A stretch of DNA of 64,000 bases from Gelatiniphilus marinus (GCF_042678305.1 NZ_JBHUDT010000002.1); one strand, 5' to 3'; shown: positions 8,860-19,142, counted from the first letter of the stretch. Translations and numbers: made by a program. The notes: a model not told the origin generated them from the sequence alone.

Positions 8860-9605
8860 TAGTATGCTTTGAGCGAACCGCTATTGTATTTTTTTTAAGT
8901 AAATTATAAGCCAATATCTTCTTTTTTAGCTTATTGTAGTGGTAAAGTCGTGGTAAAACAACAAAAAAAAGGTATTTAAAAAAATTAATAAAACCCTTGG
9001 TTAATAGCGGTTTTGTTAAAAATTTACCTTGTTTTTTGTGATTTTGACACAAAATTAGTTAACTGTTTGTTAATTATTAGGATTATTTTATTAGATTTGT
9101 TTCAAATCATTCTAAATATAATTGATTTGGTATTGAATTAAGCTTTTTGTTTTAAAGCCTTTTTTTAAATACTGCTTCGGTTTTAATTCAGGGTGATTTT
9201 TTCCTGTATTACCCAAAGGTTTTTTCAGGTAATAAAAAAAAATGTAAATCCGTATAAGTTATCAATATAATATAACAGCATACTGTTCCGATGGCTGTCG
9301 GGATACAATAACGAAACAGTAATGTTACATTATGTGCAATGAAAAAAAAAGTCATTACTATACCTATTTGCAAATTTTTTTAATGTAAATAATAAAAACT
9401 ATTAACCCTAAAACCTTATAAAATATGAATTGAGACAACCTTGATAACTTGGGGATTTTTAAAGTTATAAACGGTTTCGTTAACTTAGGTTATACGAAAC
9501 ATGTAGTATGTAGCATCAAATAATTGTAAGAAAAATACAGGGAGTTTTCCCTTTTTTTTGTTGTTATGGTACTAGAGAACAAAAACACTTAAACCAAACT
9601 AAATT
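8860..9605. other. long intergenic region upstream of susC
   Basis: About 750 bases without a credible gene. It is very AT-rich. It holds a direct repeat gtggtaaa (twice near 8939-8957), the junction with the higB remnant, a nested inverted repeat at 9281-9321, and presumably the susC promoter and regulatory sites, though no clear TTTG/TAnnTTTG pair was found. A 74-codon open frame on the minus strand over 8828-9052 only reads through the higB remnant out of frame. Confidence 0.6.
9281..9321. repeat. nested inverted repeat upstream of susC
   Basis: Outer arms ACTGTT (9282-9287) and AACAGT (9315-9320) enclose an inner pair CCGA/TCGG around tggctg. It lies about 290 bases before the susC start codon. 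It could be a regulator-binding palindrome or a REP copy; the inner 'ccgatggctgtcggga' resembles the cccgatagctatcggga repeat that I recall from flavobacteria. Confidence 0.4.
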
Positions 9606-12600
9606 ATGAAAAAAACAGACACTAAATTTTTGTCGCAAAACTATCTAATACGGATTGTGAAAATTTATGCCCTCTTGATTTTTGTTTCCGTAGGGAATTT
9701 AAATGCCTTAGAGGCTCACAAAAACAATGTAACCAACAATGTAGAGAACGTTAGCTTAAAAGTGGTTTTTAACGAAATAGAAACTGCTCATTTTGATGCT
9801 TTTCAGAGTGAAGTAAGCGGAACGGTAGTAGATGCGGCCGGAATGCCCCTTGCAGGTGTTACTATTATTATTAAAGACACATCTAAAGGAACACAAACCA
9901 ATTTTGATGGAGAGTATAGCATAGAAGTTGCTAAAGGCGATGTTTTAGAGTTTTCCTTTTTAGGTTTTAAAACCCAGTTAATTACTGTTGGAGATTCTAA
10001 TACTATAAATATAACCATGGAGGAGGACGCCAGTAAGCTAGATGAAGTGGTTATAACAGCTTTAGGTATTTCAAAACAGAAAAAATCGCTGTCCTATGCT
10101 ACTCAAAATGTTAAAACAGATGATATTACACAAGCTAGGTCTTTAAATGTAGTAAACAGTTTATCGGGTAAAGTTGCCGGTATTTCTGTTACAACAGGTG
10201 GTTCTGGAGTAGGTTCTGCCTCTAAGGTGCTTTTAAGGGGAAATAGATCTATTGGCGGTAGTAGTGAGCCATTATATGTTGTTGATGGTATTGTTCTTAA
10301 CGGGGATATTGCTAATATAAGTCCCGATGACATTCAAGAAATATCTGTGCTAAAAGGCGCTAATGCAGCAGCACTATACGGTAGTAGAGCAGGTAACGGT
10401 GCAATTATTATAACAACCAAATCTGGAAAAGGATCTGCAGATGGTATTACCAGTAGTCTTGGATTTACTTTTATGGCAAATACGCCCATTATCCTTACCG
10501 ATTTTCAAAACCAATATGGCCAAGGATCTGCTGGGGTTTATGCTCCTGCTGCACTAACGTCTTGGGGGCCAGCATTTGATGGTAGCCAGGTTGCGCATTG
10601 GAGCAACAATCCTAATTTTGGAACCTCTACCTATGCATATTCTGCTGCGCCAGATAATGTAAAAGACTTTTTTAGAACAGGTACAAATATGGCAACAAAC
10701 CTTTCTGTAAATATTAAGAAAGATAATTCCAATACGTTCTTTTCTTACACCCATACAGATGCTTCGGGTATTATTCCAAATAACGATTTAGATAGCCACA
10801 ACCTAAGCGCCAGGGTTAACGCTCAGTTATCAGACAAATTAAGCCTCGATACTAAACTGAATTATATCAGACAAGATTTTTCAAACGTATTGGCAGCAGG
10901 AGAAGATTATGACAACCCACTGCGTTACTTATATATACTTCCCAGAAATATCCGTACCCAAGATATTTCTCAATATTCTTTTAAAACAGACATCGGTCAA
11001 GATAGGCAACACTACTTCGCACCTTACTTTAATGGTGGCGGAAACCCGTATTGGACGGTAAATAACATTACCCGCCCAAGGCTTACTGAAAGGGTTATCG
11101 GTATGTTTTCATTAAAATACCAGATTATTGACGGTCTGTCTATTATTGGTAGATCTGCAATAGATAGAACCAGTGATTCTGAAGAAAGAATGTGGCATAA
11201 CGATACCTATACCCGTGCCGTAAATGGACGTTATCAGAAAACAAATAGCTCATCTTACGAATGGAATACAGACGCACTGCTAAACTATAATGTTGATTTG
11301 TCTGACGACTTTGCATTAGATACCAATATTGGCGCCAACCAACGTATCTTTAAAGAAGAATTTGTAAGAGGAGACGGCAGTAATTTCAAAATAGAAAATT
11401 TGTTTGCTTTATCTAACACCACTAACCCCGTGCCCACAGAATTATTTTCAGAAAAGCGAGTGCACTCTGTTTATTGGACCGGAGAATTAAGCTATAAAAA
11501 CGCAATTTTCCTTAATGCTTCAGCTAGAAACGATTGGAGTTCAACATTACCTAGCAGCAATAGGTCTTATTTTTATCCGTCTTTTGGTTTAACAGCTGTT
11601 GTTAGCGATTTAATTGAGCTTCCAGATGCCCTGTCTTACTTAAAGCTTAGAGGGTCTTGGGCAGAAGTAGGCAATGATACAGAACCATATCAGCTTTTTC
11701 AGCAAGCATCAGTGGTCTCTGGATCCATTATTGATATAAATAACGCCTTGCCAAACCCAGATTTGTTGCCCGAGACTACAAGATCCACAGAATTAGGGTT
11801 CGATGTAAGACTTTTAAACGATAGGTTCAACGCTTCTTTTACCTGGTACAAAACCAATACTTTCGATCAATTGTTCAGAACACCGGTTGGACCAGCTTTC
11901 GGTGCCGAATTTATTTTTCAGAATGGGGCAGATATACAAAACACAGGTGTAGAGATTAATATTGGCGGAAGAATTATTGACGGTAATGATTTTACTTGGG
12001 ATGCTAATTTTAACTTTGCGGCAAATAAAAGCAAGGTTTTGGATATCGCAGAAGGATTTGACCAATTAACCCAAAGTACCGACTTTATTCGTGCCTACAG
12101 GTTGGTTAAAGGCGAAGAATTTGGAAATGTTTACTCCAGAGGATTTGCAAGAGACGATCAAGGTCGGGTTATTGTTGATGCTTCAGGTTTACCAACTGTA
12201 ACATCGGGTTTAAGTGCCAAAATAGCAAATTTTAACCCCGATTGGTTAGGTGGTTTTAGTAACACATTTAGATATAAAGATTTTTCTTTAAGTGTTTTGA
12301 TAGATATTCGTCAAGGAGGAACATTAGCAACCTTTACTGAGGCTATTTTAGCTGGTAACGGATTACTTGATTATACTGCTAATGGCAGAGATGGAAGCCT
12401 TGTTTTTGGGCAAAATGTATTTGCTGGAGAAACAGCCGTTACAGCCGCTGGACAACCCAACACTACAAGGGTTTCTTCTGAAGATTTATGGAACAGATTG
12501 GGTGGTCGTAACACCCCAGTTGGAGAAGCCTTTGTTAGAGATGCATCAAACATAAGGTTAAGAGAAATGGTTTTAGGATACACGGTTCCTACTAATGTAT

Positions 12601-12791
12601 TAGATAAAGTTAAATTTTTAACATCGGCAAGAGTATCATTGGTAGGCCGTAATTTATTTTTCTTTTCAAACAAAGCAGGAAGTATAGACCCAGAATCTGT
12701 TGCAAGTACAGAAAATACTGCTGAAGGTAGAGAAGCATTTGCTCCGCCTACAACACGTTCAATAGGATTATCTCTAAATGTTGGATTTTAA
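9606..12791 (+). CDS. susC: SusC/RagA-type TonB-dependent outer membrane transporter
   Basis: A 1061-residue outer-membrane importer that opens with its SusD lid to take up large nutrients with TonB energy. After a long N-terminus with a hydrophobic stretch near residues 14-35 comes a carboxypeptidase-D-like regulatory domain (VSGTVVDAAGMPLAGVTI near 71, GTQTNFDGEYSI near 96). Next is the plug (SYATQNVKTDDI, SGKVAGISV, LRGNRSI, PLYVVDG) and a 22-strand barrel rich in aromatic girdles to the terminal Phe. The TonB-box-like segment is LDEVVITALG near 141. SusD starts 15 bases downstream and an FG-GAP lipoprotein follows. No glycoside hydrolase or sulfatase is nearby, so the substrate (glycan or peptide) cannot be assigned. 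Confidence 0.95.
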   Translation: MKKTDTKFLSQNYLIRIVKIYALLIFVSVGNLNALEAHKNNVTNNVENVSLKVVFNEIETAHFDAFQSEVSGTVVDAAGMPLAGVTIIIKDTSKGTQTNFDGEYSIEVAKGDVLEFSFLGFKTQLITVGDSNTINITMEEDASKLDEVVITALGISKQKKSLSYATQNVKTDDITQARSLNVVNSLSGKVAGISVTTGGSGVGSASKVLLRGNRSIGGSSEPLYVVDGIVLNGDIANISPDDIQEISVLKGANAAALYGSRAGNGAIIITTKSGKGSADGITSSLGFTFMANTPIILTDFQNQYGQGSAGVYAPAALTSWGPAFDGSQVAHWSNNPNFGTSTYAYSAAPDNVKDFFRTGTNMATNLSVNIKKDNSNTFFSYTHTDASGIIPNNDLDSHNLSARVNAQLSDKLSLDTKLNYIRQDFSNVLAAGEDYDNPLRYLYILPRNIRTQDISQYSFKTDIGQDRQHYFAPYFNGGGNPYWTVNNITRPRLTERVIGMFSLKYQIIDGLSIIGRSAIDRTSDSEERMWHNDTYTRAVNGRYQKTNSSSYEWNTDALLNYNVDLSDDFALDTNIGANQRIFKEEFVRGDGSNFKIENLFALSNTTNPVPTELFSEKRVHSVYWTGELSYKNAIFLNASARNDWSSTLPSSNRSYFYPSFGLTAVVSDLIELPDALSYLKLRGSWAEVGNDTEPYQLFQQASVVSGSIIDINNALPNPDLLPETTRSTELGFDVRLLNDRFNASFTWYKTNTFDQLFRTPVGPAFGAEFIFQNGADIQNTGVEINIGGRIIDGNDFTWDANFNFAANKSKVLDIAEGFDQLTQSTDFIRAYRLVKGEEFGNVYSRGFARDDQGRVIVDASGLPTVTSGLSAKIANFNPDWLGGFSNTFRYKDFSLSVLIDIRQGGTLATFTEAILAGNGLLDYTANGRDGSLVFGQNVFAGETAVTAAGQPNTTRVSSEDLWNRLGGRNTPVGEAFVRDASNIRLREMVLGYTVPTNVLDKVKFLTSARVSLVGRNLFFFSNKAGSIDPESVASTENTAEGREAFAPPTTRSIGLSLNVGF

Positions 12792-12806
12792 TTTAAAATA
12801 AAAAAA

Positions 12807-14423
12807 ATGAAAAATATTAAATATATACTTTCAATACTCACTGTTAGTTTATTTCTAAACAGTTGCACAGAAGATTTTGACAGCATTAACACTGATAAAA
12901 AGAACCTTTTAACAAGCGAGATTGCAACTGCAGATGTTGCCCTAATTGCCAAAGGATCTTTTTATGGCGCTACCTATGTGGGCGCTCCATCAAACCCTGG
13001 TAGAAATGCAGGGCCATTTCAATTAATACATTCTTTATTTCCAGATGTATATTCCAATTATTTCGCCACAACGGCAGCCAATTTTGGTTCCGATCAATTT
13101 GAGTTGGTAGGAAGATGGCTTAATGGTGGCTATAACTATAATTATTACAATGTAGCACCAGAATTAAAGTTCGCATTAGATTATAGTGCAGAAAACAATC
13201 TGGAAGTAGAAAATGCCATGATGAAAGTTTGGAAAGTTTACTTTTATCACAGAATTACCGATTTGTGGGGACCAATCCCATATTCTCAATTTGGAAAACA
13301 AGAAAGTGGTCCAATTGCTTTCGATTCGCAACAAGAAATCTACAACGATTTTTTTAAGCTTTTAGATGAATCTGTTGCCGTTTTAAAGGCCAATAGCGGT
13401 TCTTCATCGTTTTTTGGTGTTCCCAGTGCCGATGTTATATATGGCGGATCAACAGATAAATGGCTAAAAATGGCCAACTCGCTGCGCCTTCGTTTGGCTA
13501 TAAGGGTTAAATATGCAGATGCCGCACTTTCTAAAAATGAAGCAGAAAAAGCAGTGTCTGATGGCGTAATAGAATCTAACTCAGATAATGCGGCAATACA
13601 CAGTGATGGCCCCAATTTTATAAACCCGTATAATGTTATAACGGGATGGGGAGAATTTAGAATGAGTGCAGATATGGAAAGTATCTTAAAAGGATACCAA
13701 GATCCAAGGGCGGCTCAATATTTCTCTGAAGCTGTTACTCCAGACCCTACCGATGACCCTGCAGGAGTTACTTTTAATTTCGAGGGGATGAGAAACGGTC
13801 AAACTAAATCTCAAAAACAAGGCACGTCTTTTAATACTATTGCCTCTGATATGGCCGCACCATACACAGAGCGTGGAGCCATTGGCCCAGATATGCCTGT
13901 TATTAGAGCTGCAGAAGTTTATTTTTTACGCGCCGAAGGTGCTCTTGAAGGTTGGGCCATGGGAGGCACAGCACAAGAACTTTATGAAAGTGGTATAACA
14001 GCTTCTCATTTAGAGTACGGATTAGATGGTAACGATTTATCTGGGAATGATTATGTTAGTAGCGCTAATGTGCCTGCTGCATTAGATGCCAGTACCCCTG
14101 CCGTATCTACAGTACCAATAGCTTTTGATACTGCCGGAACTAAAGAAAGGCAGCTAGAGCAGATTATTACCCAAAAATGGATAGCCTTGTATCCCAATAG
14201 CGAAGATGCCTACGCCGATAGAAGAAGAACAGGCTACCCAACCCTTTACGATAGGTTAAATAGCCTAAACCCCAATATTGGAGTGAACGAAATTCCGCGC
14301 AGAATGCCTTGGGTTTCCAGCGAGTACGACAATAATGGAGAGGCTGTACAAAGTGCCTTAGGATTGCCAGAAATGTCTGGTGGAGATAACGGTACTACCA
14401 AAGTTTGGTGGGATAAAAAATAA
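12807..14423 (+). CDS. susD: SusD/RagB-family surface lipoprotein
   Basis: A 538-residue nutrient-binding lipoprotein that caps the SusC barrel on the cell surface. The lipobox is LFLNSC with the acylated Cys at about residue 20, followed by TEDFD. It belongs to the SusD-like group with NxxPY-style motifs: DLWGPIPYSQFG near 152, KWLKMANSLRLRLAIRV near 213 and the C-terminal RRTGYPTL near 472 with IPRRMPW near 492. TPR-like helices account for the middle of the protein. The SusC partner lies 15 bases upstream and a strong terminator follows, so the pair forms one transcription unit with a possible independent promoter for the next gene. Confidence 0.94.
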   Translation: MKNIKYILSILTVSLFLNSCTEDFDSINTDKKNLLTSEIATADVALIAKGSFYGATYVGAPSNPGRNAGPFQLIHSLFPDVYSNYFATTAANFGSDQFELVGRWLNGGYNYNYYNVAPELKFALDYSAENNLEVENAMMKVWKVYFYHRITDLWGPIPYSQFGKQESGPIAFDSQQEIYNDFFKLLDESVAVLKANSGSSSFFGVPSADVIYGGSTDKWLKMANSLRLRLAIRVKYADAALSKNEAEKAVSDGVIESNSDNAAIHSDGPNFINPYNVITGWGEFRMSADMESILKGYQDPRAAQYFSEAVTPDPTDDPAGVTFNFEGMRNGQTKSQKQGTSFNTIASDMAAPYTERGAIGPDMPVIRAAEVYFLRAEGALEGWAMGGTAQELYESGITASHLEYGLDGNDLSGNDYVSSANVPAALDASTPAVSTVPIAFDTAGTKERQLEQIITQKWIALYPNSEDAYADRRRTGYPTLYDRLNSLNPNIGVNEIPRRMPWVSSEYDNNGEAVQSALGLPEMSGGDNGTTKVWWDKK

Positions 14424-14442
14424 GTAATAGTTAGTTGTTTAA

Positions 14443-14485
14443 AAAGTGCCAATGGAAATACCAAGCCATTGGCGCTTTTTTTTAT
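14443..14485 (+). terminator. intrinsic terminator after susD
   Basis: GTGCCAATGG (14446-14455) pairs with CCATTGGCGC (14466-14475) with one G-U, around a 10-base loop, followed by eight T. It lies 23 bases after the SusD stop codon. Confidence 0.9.
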
Positions 14486-14749
14486 GTTTCTTAAAGTAAA
14501 AACAATAAAAAGTTTATTTTTATAAAATATTTAAATTTCTGTGAACTTTAATATAATGCAACATCTAGTAATTCATGGTTCTTCTCTATTTATTTAAAGA
14601 CTTAAGAATCTCATCATTCATCTTAACCTAGAGTTATGGGTTTTTAAAATAAATTTTCAGATCATTTTAAAAATAGCATTATGTCTCAAAACAGACCATC
14701 AAATAATATACTATCCCAAATAATCTTCAATTTAAAAAGAAATAAAACA
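14486..14749. other. AT-rich leader of the FG-GAP lipoprotein
   Basis: The susD to FG-GAP gap totals 326 bases. After the susD terminator, about 260 AT-rich bases precede the chosen ATG. An upstream in-frame ATG at 14681 would add 23 polar residues before the signal peptide and is less likely. No clear TAnnTTTG promoter or other element was identified. Confidence 0.5.
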
Positions 14750-17700
14750 ATGAATTTTAATATACTTAATCTAAAAACATTAAAACCCTTGCTTATTAGT
14801 TTTGCTCTAATTTCGGTAAACAGTTGTAATGATAAAGCAGAAGATGAAAAGCTTGTAGGTTTAACCGAACCTCTGTTTTCAAGTATTCCAACCGAAACCT
14901 CTAAGTTGAATTTTAAAAACCCTGTAGCGCAAACAGAAAAAAACAACCACTTAATTAATACCAAATTTATACATGGGGCAGGTGTTGCAGTGGGCGATAT
15001 TAATAACGATGGGCTGCAAGATGTGTTTTTTACCGGAAACCAGGTAAGGGACAGATTATTTATAAACAAAGGCGATTTTAAATTTGAAGATATAAGTGAA
15101 AAAGCAGGAATAACAACAGATAACAAATGGTCCACCGGAGTTACTTTTGTAGATATAGATAATGATGGAGACCAAGATATTTATGTGTGCAGAAATGTAT
15201 ATTTAGAAACCGAGAAAAGTGCCAATCAGCTATACATCAATAACGGAGATTTAACATTTACAGAACAGGCCAAACAGTTTGGAATTGCAGATCAAGGCTT
15301 TTCCATTCAAGCCACTTTTTTTGATTTTGATAATGATGGGCTTCTAGATTTATATCTTGTAAATCAACCACCAAGTTTGCCAAACTTAAAAGGCCAATTA
15401 AATTTAAAAAAACTATCGGACATTAAGTTTTCAGACCGCTTGTATAAAAATACCGGGGCAGGCAGGTTTTTAGATGTTACCAATCTTTCAGGCATACGTA
15501 ATTTTGCCTTCGGTTTATCTGTATCTGTAGGCGATTTTGATAATGATGGGTATCAAGATTTATATATAGCAAACGATTTTGATGCGCCAGACCATATGTA
15601 TATCAACCAAAAAAACGGAACCTTTAAGGATGTTATCCACCAATCCGTAAAACATATCTCTAATTTTAGTATGGGTAGCGATGTGGCCGATTACGATAAC
15701 GATGGCCATTTAGATATTATGGTTTTAGACATGGTGGCAGAAAACCACAAACGCATAAAAACCAATATGAGTGGCATGGACCCCGAAAAATTCTATAACA
15801 TAGTAGAAGATGGCGGCCACTACCAATACATGTTTAACACCTTACAAAGAAACAATGGCAATGGTGCCTTTAGCGAGGTAGGTCAGCTGGCAGGAGTATC
15901 GAACACAGATTGGAGCTGGACACCTTTATTTGCAGATTTTGATAACGATGGACATAAAGATTTGTTTGTAACAAATGGCGTAAAAAGCAATAACCGAAAC
16001 AGCGATTTAACTGGCAAATACAAAAAACGATTGGATAGCTTAACAAAGGTAGCCAAAGAAAAAGGCTATAACACAGAGAAATTTATTAATGTAATGAAGT
16101 TTGTAGATATTGCTCCAACCGAAAAATTACCCAATTATATTTTTAAAAACAATGGCAATTTAACTTTTAGCAATAAAGGTGAAGATTGGGGCATGACCAT
16201 ACCAACATTGTCTAATGGTGCTGCCTATGCCGATTTTGATTTAGATGGCGATCTCGATTTGGTTATCAATAATATAGACGATAACGCATTGCTTTATAGA
16301 AATAATGCCGTAGAAAAAGGTACTGGCAATTACTTAAGGTTTAAAATAAACCCCATAAAAAACCAGATTATTTACGGCACAAAAATTACACTGTACAAAG
16401 AAAATAAAATTTGGCAGGTAAACCATATATCCAATGCCAGGGGTTATATGTCTAAAAGCGAAGATGTTGCGCATTTTGGTGTTGGCAATATTAACAGCGT
16501 AGAAAAAGCGACAATACAATGGCAAGATGGTAGCCAAACAACACTAACAGATTTGGCGGTTAACCAAGTGCATGAAATTTCTAAATCTAACTTAGACACG
16601 AATAAAGAAAATTTCAATCAAAATAAAAACCTTCCTTTTAAAGAGGTTACAGAACTTTTAGCATTAAACCATGTAAAACATATTGAAAATACTTATGATG
16701 ATTACAAACATGAAATATTGTTACCACACAAAATGTCTCAATTTGGCCCCTCTATAGCTGTTGGAGATGTTAACGGCGATGGCAACCAAGATTTCTTTTT
16801 AGGTGGCGCAGCAGGGGTTTCCGGAAGATTGTTTATCCAAAACAACAAAGGAACTTTTAATGAGGTAGAACAAGGCGGTTGGACCCAAGATAAAGCAAGT
16901 GAAGACATGGGTATGGCATTAATAGATGTAGATGGCGACAAAGATTTAGACCTTTTTATAGTAAGTGGCGGCAACGAATTTAAACCTAACCATAAAGCAC
17001 TTCAAGATAGACTGTACATAAATAACGGTAAAGGCAAGTTTACAAAAAGCACAAATGCTTTACCCAAATATTTAACTAGCGGCTCTTGTGTGGTGCCTAA
17101 CGATTTTGATAAAGATGGCGATTTAGACTTGTTTATTGGTGGCCGCTTAGTACCAAAAAAATACCCACATCCAGCCAACAGCTATTTATTGGAAAACAGA
17201 AACGGTAAATACATAAACGTTTCCAACAAAAAAGCACCAGATTTTAGTAATTTAGGAATGGTTACATCGGCAAGTTGGTTCGATTACAATAAAGATGGAT
17301 TAGATGATTTGGTAGTCGTTGGAGAATGGATGCCCGTAACTATTTTTACACAATCTGAAAACGGTACATTCGAGAAACAAATTTTAAGTGGTTTAGAAGA
17401 AACCGAAGGCTGGTATTATTCGGTTAAAACATCAGATATGGATAACGATGGCGACCCAGATATCATTGTTGGTAATTTAGGGTTAAATTATAAATATAAA
17501 GCTTCCTCTAAAGAACCTTTTGAGGTGCATAGCTACGATTTTGATAATAACGGCAGCCTCGATATTGTTTTAAGTTACTACGAGCACGGTGTGGCATTTC
17601 CGGTTAGAGGAAAAAGTTGCTCTACCCAACAAATACCGTCGTTAAGCGAGAAATTTAAAACCTACGAAGCATTTGGCGATTCTAATTTGCAGAATATTTA

Positions 17701-18109
17701 CGGCCCATCCTTAAAAGAGGCGTTAAACTTAAAAGCCAAAACATTTGCCTCTGCATACATTGAAAATGAAGGAAACAACAGTTTTAATGTTAAACCTTTG
17801 CCTAATTTAGCTCAAGTATCTTCTGTAAATAATATTCTTGTTAACGATTATAATGCTGATGGACATAAAGATTTATTAATATCGGGTAACCTTTACGCTT
17901 CTGAAATTGAAACCCCAAGAAACGACGCCGGAATAGGATTGTTTCTAGCAGGAAATGGCAAAGGTAATTTTACACCCGAGCCCGTTACAAAAAGTGGGTT
18001 TTTTGCCCCTAATGATGCTAAAGACATGAAAGTGATTACAATAGGTGGTAAGAAAGTAGTGTTAGTAGCCAATAACAACAATTATTTACAAGCCATTCAA
18101 CACAATTAA
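14750..18109 (+). CDS. FG-GAP/VCBS-repeat lipoprotein with ASPIC/UnbV domains
   Basis: A 1119-residue surface lipoprotein. I chose the ATG at 14750 because it puts a lipobox (ALISVNSC, Cys 26) right behind a normal signal peptide. The body is a series of FG-GAP/VCBS propeller blades with Ca-binding loops of the type DINNDGLQD, DIDNDGDQDIYV, DFDNDGLLDLYL, DYDNDGHLDIMV and DVNGDGNQDFFL, about a dozen in two halves. Between the halves sits an ASPIC/UnbV-like segment (YLRFKINPIKNQ, HFGVGNINSVEKATIQWQDG near 590-620). Such proteins commonly accompany SusCD pairs in Bacteroidota, where they are assumed to bind ligand at the surface. A separate transcript is likely because of the terminator upstream. 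Confidence 0.88.
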   Translation: MNFNILNLKTLKPLLISFALISVNSCNDKAEDEKLVGLTEPLFSSIPTETSKLNFKNPVAQTEKNNHLINTKFIHGAGVAVGDINNDGLQDVFFTGNQVRDRLFINKGDFKFEDISEKAGITTDNKWSTGVTFVDIDNDGDQDIYVCRNVYLETEKSANQLYINNGDLTFTEQAKQFGIADQGFSIQATFFDFDNDGLLDLYLVNQPPSLPNLKGQLNLKKLSDIKFSDRLYKNTGAGRFLDVTNLSGIRNFAFGLSVSVGDFDNDGYQDLYIANDFDAPDHMYINQKNGTFKDVIHQSVKHISNFSMGSDVADYDNDGHLDIMVLDMVAENHKRIKTNMSGMDPEKFYNIVEDGGHYQYMFNTLQRNNGNGAFSEVGQLAGVSNTDWSWTPLFADFDNDGHKDLFVTNGVKSNNRNSDLTGKYKKRLDSLTKVAKEKGYNTEKFINVMKFVDIAPTEKLPNYIFKNNGNLTFSNKGEDWGMTIPTLSNGAAYADFDLDGDLDLVINNIDDNALLYRNNAVEKGTGNYLRFKINPIKNQIIYGTKITLYKENKIWQVNHISNARGYMSKSEDVAHFGVGNINSVEKATIQWQDGSQTTLTDLAVNQVHEISKSNLDTNKENFNQNKNLPFKEVTELLALNHVKHIENTYDDYKHEILLPHKMSQFGPSIAVGDVNGDGNQDFFLGGAAGVSGRLFIQNNKGTFNEVEQGGWTQDKASEDMGMALIDVDGDKDLDLFIVSGGNEFKPNHKALQDRLYINNGKGKFTKSTNALPKYLTSGSCVVPNDFDKDGDLDLFIGGRLVPKKYPHPANSYLLENRNGKYINVSNKKAPDFSNLGMVTSASWFDYNKDGLDDLVVVGEWMPVTIFTQSENGTFEKQILSGLEETEGWYYSVKTSDMDNDGDPDIIVGNLGLNYKYKASSKEPFEVHSYDFDNNGSLDIVLSYYEHGVAFPVRGKSCSTQQIPSLSEKFKTYEAFGDSNLQNIYGPSLKEALNLKAKTFASAYIENEGNNSFNVKPLPNLAQVSSVNNILVNDYNADGHKDLLISGNLYASEIETPRNDAGIGLFLAGNGKGNFTPEPVTKSGFFAPNDAKDMKVITIGGKKVVLVANNNNYLQAIQHN

Positions 18110-18200
18110 AGGGTTGTTAATAACACAATATTATCAATTTCACTTATAATGGCATTGTTAATAATTGTAAGCTCATATTTTTAATACGGATTAGTAGTTG

Positions 18201-18208
18201 TAAATTTG
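18201..18208 (+). promoter_or_regulatory. -7 element upstream of yaaA
   Basis: TAAATTTG fits TAnnTTTG and lies 22 bases before the yaaA ATG. A T-rich tract (about 18177-18182) is at the -33 position but is not a clean TTTG. Confidence 0.45.
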
Positions 18209-18230
18209 ATTTTATAAAAATGTATTGTAA

Positions 18231-18989
18231 ATGAAACTCGTTTTATCACCAGCAAAATCACTGGATTTTGAAACCAAAATACCAATTGAGCAGACCACCG
18301 AAGCTTGTTTTTTAAAACAAGCAGAACGTATTAATGGGTTGCTTAAAAAACAATCGCCCAAAAACTTATCTAAGCTCATGAAAATCTCAGATAATTTAGG
18401 GCAACTCAATTACCAGCGCAACCAAGATTGGCAATTACCCTTCACAAAAGACAATGCTCGACAAGCTATTTATGCTTTTAGTGGCGATGTGTACAGAGGT
18501 TTAGATGCTTATAACATTCCAAAAGAAAAAATAGAAAAACTACAAAACACCGTGCGCATTATTTCGGGTTTGTACGGCTTGTTAAAACCAACCGATTTAA
18601 TACAACCTTATAGGCTGGAAATGGGAACAAAATTCCCAGTTGGAAAAAATAAAAACCTTTACGAGTTTTGGCGAAAAACCATAACCCAAGCTTTAAACAA
18701 CGAGCTAAAAGACAACGAGCTGTTTTTAAACCTGGCAAGTAACGAGTATTTCAAGGCCATAGATGCCAAGGCTTTAAAAGTACCGGTAATTACAGCTAAT
18801 TTTAAAGATTTTAAAAACGGCGAATACAAAATAATCGCATTTTATGCTAAAGCAGCTCGTGGCTTAATGGCGCGCTATATTATAGATACCAATGCCAAAA
18901 CACTCGACGATTTAAAAGCGTTTAATTACGAAGGCTATAATTTTAGCGAACCTATGAGTACAGCAACCGAACTTGTTTTTATACGATAA
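18231..18989 (+). CDS. yaaA: peroxide stress protein YaaA (UPF0246)
   Basis: A 252-residue cytosolic protein of the YaaA/UPF0246 family, which in E. coli lowers intracellular free iron during hydrogen peroxide stress and has a DNA-binding fold. Family signatures seen: LVLSPAKSLDFE at residues 3-14, YAFSGDVYRGLDA near 81-93, RIISGLYGLLKPTDLIQPYRLEMG near 108-130 (kept here as a landmark region), NLASNEYFKAI near 166 and KAARGLMARYI near 206. Length equals the family norm. It is preceded by its own TAnnTTTG element and followed by a REP pair, so it is likely a single-gene unit. Confidence 0.95.
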   Translation: MKLVLSPAKSLDFETKIPIEQTTEACFLKQAERINGLLKKQSPKNLSKLMKISDNLGQLNYQRNQDWQLPFTKDNARQAIYAFSGDVYRGLDAYNIPKEKIEKLQNTVRIISGLYGLLKPTDLIQPYRLEMGTKFPVGKNKNLYEFWRKTITQALNNELKDNELFLNLASNEYFKAIDAKALKVPVITANFKDFKNGEYKIIAFYAKAARGLMARYIIDTNAKTLDDLKAFNYEGYNFSEPMSTATELVFIR

Positions 18990-18995
18990 TTATTT

Positions 18996-19098
18996 GTCAT
19001 TACAAGGAGCGAGCGGCGCGGTAATCTTTTAAATTGAAACTAACTATAAATTAAACATATTGCACATCACATGAAAAAATGTGAATCGCAATGACGGA
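18996..19098. repeat. REP-like inverted pair
   Basis: One arm 'gtcattacaaggagcgagcg' followed by 'gcgcggtaatctttt' begins about 18997, and the opposite arm 'gaatcgcaatgacgg' ends about 19096. The arms pair imperfectly (TGTCATT against AATGACG; GGTAATC against GAATCGC), the layout of bacterial REP/BIME units. The element fills the gap between yaaA and the TPR gene. Confidence 0.6.
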
Positions 19099-19142
19099 AA
19101 AACAATCTCCATTTTGAATATTTAAAAGACTACTTTTTTTAT

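Noticed and set aside
8813..9052. Possible integrase or attachment site next to the higB remnant
   Set aside because: No tyrosine recombinase motif or tRNA end was seen, and the direct repeat is too short to claim an att site.
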